Source: JAGTVG01 sp964389805 (GTDB lineage: Bacteria; Bacteroidota; Bacteroidia; Cytophagales; Cyclobacteriaceae). Taken from it: DNA of 64,000 bases. Of the stretch, positions 9,522-18,572 are shown one piece after another. The DNA is taken from contig CAYMFU010000339.1 of the NCBI GenBank assembly GCA_964389805.1, positions 38,677-102,676 of the forward strand, read 5' to 3'. The position numbers and the translations under genes are program-made. The notes below the pieces were generated by a model. That model had not been told where the DNA came from, searched no databases, and saw only the letters and a program-made list of their open reading frames with translations. Position 1 is the first letter of the stretch, and every line of letters starts with the position of its first letter.

Positions 9522-10415
9522 ATGAAGAACATACCTGTTTTATGCGTTACCGGAGCTTCCCTTGCACAGGCCTACGAATCCGCTTTGATCAAGTTGTATA
9601 ATGAAGGTACCCGGTTTAAGACTCAGTATGATAAACCCGGCGATCCTCTAAGTATCGATTGCACTATGAACATCACTATTGAAGAGCCGGAAACTGATCC
9701 AATGATCCATCATGCTTTCCCGGGCGGGATAGAAGACCTCAAGGAATATGTCCTGGAACTAAAAGGATTCAAAGATCATTGGGTTAAAAATATGAACGAT
9801 CCTAAGGATACGCGGTGGGAATACACCTATCATGGCCGGCTGGCCGAATACGGAAGCTGGAAGGAATTCTCCGATGGAACCGGAAGTGAAAGCGTAGATA
9901 TAGGATTTAAAATCAATCAGATCGAGCACGTCATCCAGAAACTGGTGGACCAACCTTTTACCCGCCAGGCCCAGATGATTACCTGGATGCCCAATATGGA
10001 CATTAAGGTTTATGATCCTCCATGTCTTCAATCACTCTGGTACCGTATACTTGAAGATGATGATGGCGTACAGTGGCTAAATTGTAATATCCGATTCAGA
10101 AGCAACGATGCCTGGGGTGCAAGCTTCATGAATATATTTGGCTTCACACAATTCAATAAAGAGATTATTGCACAGGAAGTAGAAAAGAGAAGTGGGAAAC
10201 CTGTAAAACTAGGTCGATTAAACTGGCAGGCGGATTCCTACCATATTTATGGGAAAGACATCAAACAAGCCAAAGAAATGCTTTTTGACCGGATCGAAGA
10301 GATGGATTTTGAAAACAGGGTATTCAATTTCAATGATCCATTCATCCGGGAGATGTATGAAAGTGCTGAATCTATGGTGATAAATAAGATAGAAGCCTTC
10401 GATAAAAGTCACTAG
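9522..10415 (+). CDS. Thymidylate synthase-like enzyme (divergent, 297 aa)
   Basis: The protein is a divergent member of the ThyA/dCMP hydroxymethylase fold. The nucleophile motif PPC is at 166-168 (Cys168), the phosphate-binding R-S-x-D at 193-196, an Asn eight residues after that Asp (Asn204, matching the uracil-selecting Asn177 of E. coli ThyA, which is Asp in dCMP hydroxymethylases), and the H-x-Y motif at 241-243. The N-terminal half is unlike bacterial ThyA and closer in style to archaeal versions (NEGTRFKTQYDKPGDPLSID). It probably transfers a one-carbon unit from methylene-tetrahydrofolate to a uracil nucleotide, either methylating dUMP or hydroxymethylating it. No dihydrofolate reductase gene is adjacent. 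Whether it is the organism's main dTMP synthase cannot be decided here. Confidence 0.75.
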   Translation: MKNIPVLCVTGASLAQAYESALIKLYNEGTRFKTQYDKPGDPLSIDCTMNITIEEPETDPMIHHAFPGGIEDLKEYVLELKGFKDHWVKNMNDPKDTRWEYTYHGRLAEYGSWKEFSDGTGSESVDIGFKINQIEHVIQKLVDQPFTRQAQMITWMPNMDIKVYDPPCLQSLWYRILEDDDGVQWLNCNIRFRSNDAWGASFMNIFGFTQFNKEIIAQEVEKRSGKPVKLGRLNWQADSYHIYGKDIKQAKEMLFDRIEEMDFENRVFNFNDPFIREMYESAESMVINKIEAFDKSH

Positions 10416-10479
10416 AAGATTAAATGTTGGGAATAATCGGTTCAAAGGAGAGCATTGCTCCCCATGATCATTTTATTTT

Positions 10480-11076
10480 CTATTCTGAAAATCTTTTCGC
10501 AATTATTGATACTCTTTCTCCCAAAGCAGATCCTTTTTGCAAAAACCTTGAATCAATACTGTTTTCTCCTTTTTCTGAGCTGAAAGGCTCTTCACCGGTT
10601 ACAGCTGAGGCTCCGAAAGGCTGATCCCAGGTCGGTCCACCAACAATAATCATATTGAATACCATCATGGCATGAATCAGGTTCATCTGGGCTAATTCTT
10701 CACCGGCAGATATTCCTCCACCGGTAACGAACACAGCGCCTATCTTATCTTTTAGTTCCTGTTCCTGAAAAGGCCAGGTCCTGATAAATTCCTGGACAGC
10801 TGCAGCAATATTGGCACTATGCACCGGGCTCCCGACAATAATAGCATCAGCCCAGAGCAGATCATCCGTTGAGGTTTTTTCAATAGTCAACAGCCTTACT
10901 TCTGCATCAACAACCTTTTTAGCTCCCTCGGCCACTGATTTTGCCATGATCGATGTATATCCGGATTCACTGTAATAGGTAATAAGGATCTTCTGCGCAG
11001 TGACTGAACACGTAGTAAAACTTAAACAAATAATTAGAAAAGTGATTTTATAAGATTCAATCAGTGTTTTCGGCAT
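10480..11076 (-). CDS. Exported flavodoxin-like protein
   Basis: This is a flavodoxin/WrbA-type FMN-binding domain: KILITYYSESGYTSIMAKSV supplies the phosphate-binding loop, ADAIIVGSPVHSANIAAAVQ the second flavin loop, and VFVTGGGISAGEELAQ the third. Unusually it follows a hydrophobic signal sequence (residues about 10-27, ending SVTAQ), so it should leave the cytoplasm. It lies 46 bases downstream of an MFS transporter gene on the same strand and is probably co-transcribed. Flavodoxins normally carry electrons in the cytoplasm; an exported one would need FMN delivery (ApbE-type flavinylation or secretion with cofactor). The partner is unknown. Confidence 0.8.
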   Translation of the reverse strand: MPKTLIESYKITFLIICLSFTTCSVTAQKILITYYSESGYTSIMAKSVAEGAKKVVDAEVRLLTIEKTSTDDLLWADAIIVGSPVHSANIAAAVQEFIRTWPFQEQELKDKIGAVFVTGGGISAGEELAQMNLIHAMMVFNMIIVGGPTWDQPFGASAVTGEEPFSSEKGENSIDSRFLQKGSALGERVSIIAKRFSE

Positions 11077-11122
11077 TTTCCCGGATTTAGAGAATTAAGT
11101 GTTATTTAATTAGTTGTATGGT

Positions 11123-12289
11123 TTATTTGGTACTTCGCAATGTAACAAAAATTAATAACAACATTAAGGATCCTGATATTACGTAAACAATAGGAAAAGT
11201 TATGATAGTCCACAATTCAGCGGCCACCCCGGTCAGGTAATTGATAATAATATTTCCTATTAAGGCTATAGAGAACACGACACCAAATGCTGTTCCGGTC
11301 CATGATGGGAAACGGTCTCCCACCATTCCAAGAACGATAGGGAATCCAGCTGAAAGGCCGAATCCTATACATAATAGTCCCACTGTATAAATGCTTAAAC
11401 TCCCGGCAATTAGAGTTATTATCCCTCCAAGTAAAGCAAGCACTACAGCTGCAACCAATACAGTTCTTGACGACATTACCTTAAGCAATAAGCCTATAAC
11501 AAGTCGGCCAACCGTAAAGATCCCAACATAGATGGTCAGGGTCAATAAAGCTCTCTGTCCATCCACTTCGATCACTTCAATCAAATAAGAAGTGGTCCAG
11601 TTGTTGGTCAGCCCTTCTAATCCCGATTGGAAGAATAGAATAAAACCAAATAGCAGTAATATCCTGTTTTTCGCCAGCAGGAGAAACTGTTTAATTGCAA
11701 TTGACTGAGCCTGTTTTGGTTTCGGGAAGGTTATGATAAGGTTAAGAACAAGTGCAGCGATCATAGCATATCCAATACCGGCGACTATAATATCTGTTTC
11801 ATATTTCCTGGAAAGTGAACTGATGATGACTGGCATTCCGAGTGCACCCAGGCCAAAAAACACACCAAACAGACTCAGGTTAGCTCCTTTATTTTCTCCA
11901 TGATCTTCACTGATATCAGAAACAAGAGCGCTTGTCGCACCATTTATCATGCCTCCTCCCCAACCGATCAGGAAAAAGGCCAATCCCAGTAGAAAAAATG
12001 AGTCCGCCAGGGCAATTAACTCCAGTCCAAGAATATTCAACAAAATCGAAAGGCTTAAAAGGTTCTTATAGGAATATTTGTCCACCACCGGGCCAAACAC
12101 GAGAGATCCTGTTAATATGCCCAAAGGCAGCAATGAGGCCAGGGTTCCTTTAGCCAGATCATCCAATGCAAATTTATCGGTCAGATAGGGTAAAATAGAT
12201 CCAAGACTTATCACGCCGATCCCGAATACCAGGATATTAACACAAGCAGCACCGAATACTAACTTTTTATTATACATTGAAGAGGGCAT
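11123..12289 (-). CDS. MFS transporter
   Basis: This 388-residue protein has twelve predicted membrane helices and the two-half arrangement of the major facilitator superfamily. The loop between helices 2 and 3 carries the MFS signature in the form GPVVDKYSYKNLL, and an internal GGGMINGATSALVSDIS stretch is also typical of the fold. It resembles the FucP/NarK-like sugar or metabolite porters in general layout, but the substrate cannot be assigned. It is the promoter-proximal gene of a pair with the exported flavodoxin. It diverges from the polysaccharide deacetylase gene across a 107-base AT-rich gap likely to hold both promoters. Confidence 0.85.
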   Translation of the reverse strand: MPSSMYNKKLVFGAACVNILVFGIGVISLGSILPYLTDKFALDDLAKGTLASLLPLGILTGSLVFGPVVDKYSYKNLLSLSILLNILGLELIALADSFFLLGLAFFLIGWGGGMINGATSALVSDISEDHGENKGANLSLFGVFFGLGALGMPVIISSLSRKYETDIIVAGIGYAMIAALVLNLIITFPKPKQAQSIAIKQFLLLAKNRILLLFGFILFFQSGLEGLTNNWTTSYLIEVIEVDGQRALLTLTIYVGIFTVGRLVIGLLLKVMSSRTVLVAAVVLALLGGIITLIAGSLSIYTVGLLCIGFGLSAGFPIVLGMVGDRFPSWTGTAFGVVFSIALIGNIIINYLTGVAAELWTIITFPIVYVISGSLMLLLIFVTLRSTK

Positions 12290-12396
12290 ATTTAATTTTG
12301 TGCTAAATTTAGAAAATCCTTTTAATAAATTATTTTTTAAGCTTGTATTGTTGAAAACTGGATGAAAATTTTTGAAAAATATTTATCTTCAGCCTA

Positions 12397-13170
12397 ATGA
12401 AATCCTTTTCCAAAATTATATTTTTTTATGTGTTTCTAATTTCCTCCCTGGGATGTAATAAAAAACCCGGATCAGCCAGTCAGCTTATCGTGGACGAGCA
12501 TGGTGCCATAGTCAGAATGGATACAACAAAAAAAATGATATACCTGGTCTTTACGGCCCATGAATTTGCTGATGGTTTTTCTACAATACAAGAAACTCTG
12601 TCAAAACATGATATTAAGGCTTCCTTTTTCTTCACAGGCGATTTTTACCGGGCCCCGGAATTCAGCAAAATAATAGAAACTTTAAAGAAGGAAGGTCATT
12701 ATCTGGGAGCTCATTCTGATAAGCACCTGTTATACTGTACATGGGAAAATAGAGACTCCCTATTGGTAACAAAAACAGTCTTTAATAAGGACGTTTTGGA
12801 CAATTACTCTGAAATGGAAAAATTCGGGATATCAACAGAAGAGGCTTTGTATTTCATGCCACCCTATGAATGGTATAACCTGGAAATATCAAATTGGACA
12901 AAGCTACTGGGGCTTACCTTGTTTAACTTTTCCGGCGGTACCTCTTCAAACCAGGACTGGACCTATCCGGAACTAGGGAAGGCGTACATTTCCTCAGATA
13001 CCATCTTCAATAGAATCATCAGCTTTGAAAAAAATCATGGAATGAATGGATTTATCTTCTTGTCCCATATCGGTACAGATCCTCGAAGAACTGACAAGTT
13101 TTATAACAAATTAGACCAACTGATTGAATATCTAAAGGGTAAGGGATATTCCTTCAGCAGAATTGAATAA
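12397..13170 (+). CDS. Polysaccharide deacetylase-family lipoprotein
   Basis: This 257-residue lipoprotein (leader ending SSLGC, Cys20) has a NodB homology domain. The first motif, normally TFDD, reads FTAHEFADG; the second reads HSDKHLLYC, with the metal-ligand pattern HSxxH and a further His nearby. FMPPYEWYN corresponds to the RxPY motif and FIFLSHIG to the final His motif. The altered first motif occurs in Bacteroidota relatives and may leave a different metal ligand set, so deacetylase activity is likely but not certain. It precedes the rhamnosidase pseudogene by 23 bases on the same strand, suggesting a former polysaccharide-degrading operon. Confidence 0.8.
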   Translation: MKSFSKIIFFYVFLISSLGCNKKPGSASQLIVDEHGAIVRMDTTKKMIYLVFTAHEFADGFSTIQETLSKHDIKASFFFTGDFYRAPEFSKIIETLKKEGHYLGAHSDKHLLYCTWENRDSLLVTKTVFNKDVLDNYSEMEKFGISTEEALYFMPPYEWYNLEISNWTKLLGLTLFNFSGGTSSNQDWTYPELGKAYISSDTIFNRIISFEKNHGMNGFIFLSHIGTDPRRTDKFYNKLDQLIEYLKGKGYSFSRIE

Positions 13171-13193
13171 TAATCAAATTTATTATTAGCCTG

Positions 13194-15584
13194 ATGAAAA
13201 ATTATTTTTTAATCTCTACTACCACCTGTTTATTAATGTTTCTATTCAATGGTACCATCCTAAAAGCTCAGGAACTTCCTTACACACAAAACCTGAGTTG
13301 GGAACACGAACGGCATTCCTGGATCGCATCCTGGATATCACCTGTAAATGAATCACTCAATGATTACGGCGTTTTTCTATTCCGAAACACGTTTAATCTA
13401 ACAACCATTCCAGATCATTTTACAGTATATGTATCGGCTGATAACCGGTATCGATTATATATAAATGGTGCGTATGTGAATGCGGCCCGGCAAGAGGCAG
13501 TTTTATGTACTGGCGTTACGAAACATTGGATATTTCTTCATATCTGAATGAAGGAGAAAACATCATTTCCGCAGAAGTAATAAATTTTGGTGAACATCGC
13601 CCGGTAGCACAATTCTCATATCAGACCGCTTTTATTCTGCAATCTGAAGAATTTGGTGAGGTGATAAATACCGGAACAGGCAACTGGAAAGTGATCAAAG
13701 ATCATTCCTATAATGTCAGGCCTGTAACCTCTGATATGACCGATGGAAAATACTATGTGGCAGGTCCCTGTGACAGCATAATATCCGTATATCACCCATG
13801 GGGATGGAAACAAAAGGGCTTCGATGCCGGGAAATGGGTATCTGCGCAGCTTATTCAGAAAGGTGTTGGACGAGGATATATGCATGGAACTCCGGATGTT
13901 AGTCCCAAGGGAGATCCCTTTAATGGAAGAAAGAATTGAACATATTCCTCGGATTTCGAGGGCAAAAGGCGTTGCAATAGACCCAGCTTTTAAATTTGGG
14001 AATAAACCTTTGATTATTCCCGCTGGAACAAAAGCGAAAATTTTACTGGACCAGACACATCTTACCTTTGGCTATCCCGTGTTTAATATATCTCAGGGCA
14101 TGGGCAGTAAAATAAAAGTGATCTATTCAGAAGCATTGTATGCTGAAGATGGCAGTAAGGGGAACCGGAATGATATTGAAGGGAAAGAGATTCAAGGTTA
14201 CTCGGATATAATTTTACCGGACGGAGGTAGTGAAAGGAAAATTATACCTACCTGGCTCAGAACGTACCGTTTTATACAGCTTGAGATTGAAACCAAAAGT
14301 GAACCATTGAAGATAAATGATCTTTATTGCATATATACTACCTACCCCCTTGAACAAAATGGAGCATTTGAATCAGATGATCCTAAACTGTCTCAGATCT
14401 GGGATGTAGGATGGCGAACGGCCAGGTTATGTGCCGGAGAAACCTATATGGACTGCCCGTACTGGGAACAACTTCAGTATATTGGCGATACCAGGATACA
14501 ATCCCTGATCTCCTTATATGTTTCAGGAGATGACCGATTGATGCGGAATGCCATAAAACTGGCTGATCACTCCAGGATACCGGGAGGATTGACCCTGTCT
14601 CGTGGGCCATCTTATATAAATCAGATCGTTCCTGCCTTCTCCTTATACTGGATCGCCATGGTCCATGATTATTATATGCACAGAAAGGATGATGAATTTA
14701 TTAAATCCTGCCTGCCCGGAATACAGGCGGTTCTTGGATGGTTTGAAAGGCGGATGGATGATACTGGAATGTTGGGCGGGTTAGAATGGTTTAACTTTTC
14801 GGATTGGACAGATGGTTTCCTGGTCGGGTCTCCTGGTGTTGTGGATGATGGAAATTCAGCATTGATTTCATTGAACTTTGCCTATGCTCTGGATCGTGCA
14901 AGCGAACTTTATTCTTATTTCGATTATGATATTGTAGCCGGTAAGTATAAAAAAATGGCAATGGACATTAAGGCATCCGTCAGGGATCTATGCTGGGCTG
15001 ATTCTTCTGATTTGATGGTAGATACACCGGAAAAAAAGGCGTTTTCCCAACATACTAATATTTTCAGTATCCTGACAGACTGTGTCCCTGAAGAACAACA
15101 ACAGGAGCTAATGACAAAGATCTTAAACAACCCGGAATTAATTCAAACTACTATTTATTACAAATTTTACCTCTTCGAAGCTTTACAAAAGACAGGAATG
15201 GCCGATAAGTACCTTAGTATGCTTCAGACCTGGGAAAACATGCTGGGGGATGGATTAACTACATTCGCGGAGGGAAATTATAAAGATAGATCAGACTGCC
15301 ACGCCTGGAGTGCCAGTCCATTGTACCATTTTTTATCAAGTGTTGCTGGAATTCTGCCTGAAACACCCGGATTTAATACCGTAGGAATTGAACCAAAGTT
15401 CGGACATCTTTCCGAAATAAAAGTGAAAGTGGTGCACCCCCATGGTATCATAAGGATGAACCTAACAAAAAATGGTAAAGGAATAATAGGAGATATAGAA
15501 CTGCCTGAAGGATTGAAAGGCAATCTATACTGGGGAAGTGACAAGATACAACTATCTCAGGGGAAAAATGATATCCGTCTATAG
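13194..15584 (+). pseudogene. GH78 alpha-L-rhamnosidase gene with two frameshifts
   Basis: Three overlapping frames form one GH78 protein of about 796 residues: signal peptide to about residue 26, N-terminal beta domains, then the six-hairpin catalytic region with MDCPYWEQLQYIGDTRIQS and WFNFSDWTDGF. Frame breaks lie near 13485 and near 13890. Inserting one G in GCGGCCCGG restores NAGPARGSFMYWRYE, the usual family wording. Restoring two bases in CCGGATG (CCATGGATG) gives HGTPWMLVPREIPL. The breaks compensate each other, and everything after 13,900 is intact. The reading is a recent pseudogene or two assembly indels. The enzyme would remove alpha-L-rhamnose from polysaccharides outside or in the periplasm. 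It lies directly behind the polysaccharide deacetylase gene. Confidence 0.85.
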
Positions 15585-15842
15585 TCTGTTTGATATCGGC
15601 AGGCCCAGATAAACATTTTAACAGGTATATAAGAATTATTGATCCTGAAAAAATTTCTTCCTGTGGAAGATATCTCAATTATTTGGCATTGGCATTAATC
15701 GTGAGTTACTTTATACGCTGTTAGTTAACCGTCTTTGATTTATCTGACCATCTTTTTGGATTCCCACTTATCATCTACTTCCAAAACTCTTCGGATCTAT
15801 CATTATAAATCGAAAAACATTATAAAATTAAAACGCTTAAAA

Positions 15843-16271
15843 ATGAGTGAGGCAAAAAAAGACACTGTTGTAAAAGTCCATTACACAGGAAAATTAGATA
15901 GTGGCCAGGTATTTGATTCTTCAAAAGATCGCGATCCACTTGAGTTTAAAATTGGTGAAGGCAAATTGATCCCTGGATTCGAAAATGGCGTGATCGGCAT
16001 GAAATTACAGGAATCAAAAACAATAAAAATACCGTTTGCAGAGGCGTACGGAGAAAAAAAACAAGAACTGATGATTGAAGTTCAGAACCAGCAACTTCCG
16101 GAGGAACTTAAACCAGAGGTGGGCATGGATCTGGTTTCCAAAAGCCCTGATGGGCAGGAGCAGATTGTAAAGATTGCCGAGGTTAAGGAAGCTTCGATCG
16201 TGGTTGATGCCAACCATCCATTGGCTGGGGAGGATCTTACTTTTGAAGTAGAACTGGTAGAAATCCAATAA
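15843..16271 (+). CDS. FKBP-type peptidyl-prolyl isomerase, SlyD-like
   Basis: This 142-residue cytoplasmic protein shows the SlyD arrangement: an FKBP half (VVKVHYTGKLDSGQVFDSS, GEGKLIPGFENGVIGM), an inserted chaperone flap domain (about residues 70-120, from AEAYGEKKQELM on), and a return to the FKBP fold (ANHPLAGEDLTFEVELVEI). It catalyses cis-trans isomerisation of prolyl bonds and assists folding. It ends at the domain edge and lacks the His/Cys-rich metal-binding tail of enterobacterial SlyD. The ATG at 15843 is preferred; the in-frame ATG 36 codons earlier would add a non-family extension. Confidence 0.92.
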   Translation: MSEAKKDTVVKVHYTGKLDSGQVFDSSKDRDPLEFKIGEGKLIPGFENGVIGMKLQESKTIKIPFAEAYGEKKQELMIEVQNQQLPEELKPEVGMDLVSKSPDGQEQIVKIAEVKEASIVVDANHPLAGEDLTFEVELVEIQ

Positions 16272-16463
16272 TTTTTACCTGGCACAATAATTCCACCTCT
16301 TATAGGATTATGTTTTACTCTTGAATCAGGTGTTTTCTGCCTGGCCTGAAATACGATTGCTTATCTGATCCAGGTTTGGTCAAATTTCCCCCCTTTTGTT
16401 ACTGATTTTAAAATTAATCTTTTAAATTTCATGCGCTGATATTTTAAAGAATGAATTAGAAAA

Positions 16464-17402
16464 ATGGAACTGATAAAATGGATACATGAGCATTGGGGGA
16501 TTCCTCCTGCCATTCAGTGGAATATAATTTATTCTATTCTGGTCATTGTTGCAACCGGAATACTCCAGTCCATCATTTTAAAAGCCATCCATTTAAAGGT
16601 TAAAGATATTAAAAACAAATATTACTGGGGTAATGCCATTAGATATTCCCTCTTTATTCTGGCATTTATAATCATTGTGGCTCTTTGGTTACAGGAGTTC
16701 AGATCTGTCGCCACCTTTCTTGGATTATTAACAGCAGGTTTGGCTGTAGCATTAAAAGATCCTATTGTAAATCTATTTGCCTGGATATTTATCCTGGTTC
16801 GTAAACCTTTCACTGTCGGAGACCGTATTCAGATTGGCAATCATGCCGGGGATATCATAGATATAAGGGTCTTTCAACTCACCTTGAATGAGATCGGGAA
16901 TTGGGTCGACGCAGATCAAAGCACAGGTCGAATTATACATATACCCAATGGTAAAGTCTTTACCGAGACGCAGGCGAACTACACTCAGGGATTCAGCCAC
17001 CTCTGGAATGAGATTAAGGTCCTGGTTACTTTTGAAAGTGATTGGGAGAAAGCAAAAAAAATTCTGGAGGACGTTATCAGCAAGCATACTGCTCAATATA
17101 CTACCTCCGCCAAAGAGAAACTCATTGAAGCTTCCAAAAAATTTATGATCTTCTACAATACCCTAAGCCCGAATATATATACTTCGGTTCAGGACAGCGG
17201 TGTATTATTGACCATCAGATATATATGTGAACCAAGAAAAAGAAGGGCCACAGAACATGTGATCTGGGAGGACATTTTAAGGTCTTTTGCCGAGCATGAT
17301 GATATTCAGTTTGCTTATCCAACACAGCGGTTTTATTCTGAAAATAGTGGCAGCAAACCTGCTCCTATAAAAGACTTTCCAAATCAAAAGGACACAAAAT
17401 AA
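16464..17402 (+). CDS. Small-conductance mechanosensitive channel (MscS family)
   Basis: This 312-residue membrane protein has three N-terminal transmembrane helices (about 18-38, 58-78, 82-102); the third is the pore-lining TM3 with LGLLTAGLAVALKDPIVNLFAW. The cytoplasmic beta domain follows (RKPFTVGDRIQIGNHAGDII, IHIPNGKVFT). The channel opens under membrane tension to relieve hypo-osmotic shock. The C-terminal vestibule region is somewhat divergent, with an extra helical segment after ITKHTAQY-like sequence. Its neighbours are a SlyD-like isomerase and a convergent Hsp20 gene, a stress-related grouping that may be accidental. Confidence 0.92.
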   Translation: MELIKWIHEHWGIPPAIQWNIIYSILVIVATGILQSIILKAIHLKVKDIKNKYYWGNAIRYSLFILAFIIIVALWLQEFRSVATFLGLLTAGLAVALKDPIVNLFAWIFILVRKPFTVGDRIQIGNHAGDIIDIRVFQLTLNEIGNWVDADQSTGRIIHIPNGKVFTETQANYTQGFSHLWNEIKVLVTFESDWEKAKKILEDVISKHTAQYTTSAKEKLIEASKKFMIFYNTLSPNIYTSVQDSGVLLTIRYICEPRKRRATEHVIWEDILRSFAEHDDIQFAYPTQRFYSENSGSKPAPIKDFPNQKDTK

Positions 17403-17429
17403 ATGATGATCTTTTAATAGCTGGAAGAC

Positions 17430-17825
17430 CTACTTTTCAATATCTATATTTCGTTTATATCCCCCGGCGAGTTCATTAAAAGGCATGCTGATCAACAGTT
17501 CCTTATCTTCAAACTGCGCTTTAATCTTTTTGATGTTTACATCAAACGGTATGAGTACATAACCAATATTAAAGGGGATCTGATCTGTTTCAGCATATAG
17601 ATAAGTATTATCTACAGCGATATCATGAAAAAGAAAGAGTTTATCATTCCGAACTTCAACCCGCATTTTTTCCGGATCAACGCCTGGTAGCCTAGCTTTA
17701 ACAAGGTATCTCTTTTCTTCTTTCAGCATAAGGACAGTAGGTTTACTGATCCCCCCATTCAGGGTGTTCATAACATCTACCTTCCTGAGTACTTCTTTCG
17801 ATATGTGAAAATCATTAAATCTCAT
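17430..17825 (-). CDS. Hsp20/alpha-crystallin family small heat-shock protein
   Basis: This 131-residue protein is built around an alpha-crystallin domain (about residues 25-120): YLVKARLPGVDPEKMRVEV is the typical strand pair, and ALIPFDVNIKKIKA-like wording near VLIPFDVNIKKIKAQFEDK matches the conserved end of the domain. Small heat-shock proteins hold unfolding proteins in soluble complexes. The N-terminal arm is short and no clear IxI tail motif is seen, so oligomerisation may be reduced. It converges on the MscS gene, with 27 bases between the ends. Confidence 0.75.
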   Translation of the reverse strand: MRFNDFHISKEVLRKVDVMNTLNGGISKPTVLMLKEEKRYLVKARLPGVDPEKMRVEVRNDKLFLFHDIAVDNTYLYAETDQIPFNIGYVLIPFDVNIKKIKAQFEDKELLISMPFNELAGGYKRNIDIEK

Positions 17826-18034
17826 GATATTCGCCTTTCAGGTATGGTATTGCAATTTGCATACCAGAATTTTTTATCGCCTCCTCTACTCATATAAACG
17901 GTATTTTGGATGTCTTGATCTGAATAGACTGCATTTTTGGCAGGATCTAACACTTTCACGTCAAAACCTTATCAAATAAATCGTTGTTTGTTTTAAGATA
18001 AGTGTTTATTTTTCTTTCAAATTATCATTGACTT

Positions 18035-18496
18035 ATGTACACAATCTTAATATTCATCCATTCCTGGCTTCGATGGATCTTACTGATCCTAGGTTTAATT
18101 GTAATTATCAGGTCATATATTGGCTGGTTTGGGAATAAAAATTATTTAAAATCTGACAATACTATGTCAGTGATCCTGGTTTCCCTTTTTCATATGCAGC
18201 TAATATTGGGGCTTTTATTATATTTTATTTACAGTCCGATAGTCCGGTCAGCTTTTCAGGATTTTGGAATGGCAATGAAAGACAGTCAGTTGCGGTACTG
18301 GGCAGTTGAACATATTTTTATTATGATATTTTCAATTATAATTGCTCAGATAGGAAGACTCAGAATAAAGAAAGCCCATTCAGCATTAAACAAACACAGG
18401 AATGCAGCCATCTATTTTACCCTGGCATTTATATTGATTTTATCCAGAATACCCTGGGATCAGAGTGCCAGACTATTTCGAGGATTAGTGGAATAG
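18035..18496 (+). CDS. Cytochrome b-like four-helix membrane protein
   Basis: This 153-residue integral membrane protein has four helices and conserved histidines: IFIHSWLRWILLI in helix 1, LFHMQLILGLLLYF in helix 2, YWAVEHIFIMIFSI in helix 3 and, in helix 4, AIYFTLAFILILSRIPW. This set matches a Bacteroidota family often annotated as cytochrome B. Heme binding through the helix histidines is plausible but not proven. It stands alone between the Hsp20 gene and the convergent ppc gene. Confidence 0.7.
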   Translation: MYTILIFIHSWLRWILLILGLIVIIRSYIGWFGNKNYLKSDNTMSVILVSLFHMQLILGLLLYFIYSPIVRSAFQDFGMAMKDSQLRYWAVEHIFIMIFSIIIAQIGRLRIKKAHSALNKHRNAAIYFTLAFILILSRIPWDQSARLFRGLVE

Positions 18497-18572
18497 CGTT
18501 GTAGCAGAATAGCTGAATAATCCTTTCTGATAATACGCCAACCCTTGGATCTACGTTTATTGTTTTCTAGTA

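Noticed and set aside
17834..17860. GGTATG/CATACC hairpin before the Hsp20 gene as a thermosensor
   Set aside because: It is upstream rather than covering the start codon, the stem is only six pairs and no ROSE-like pattern is seen.
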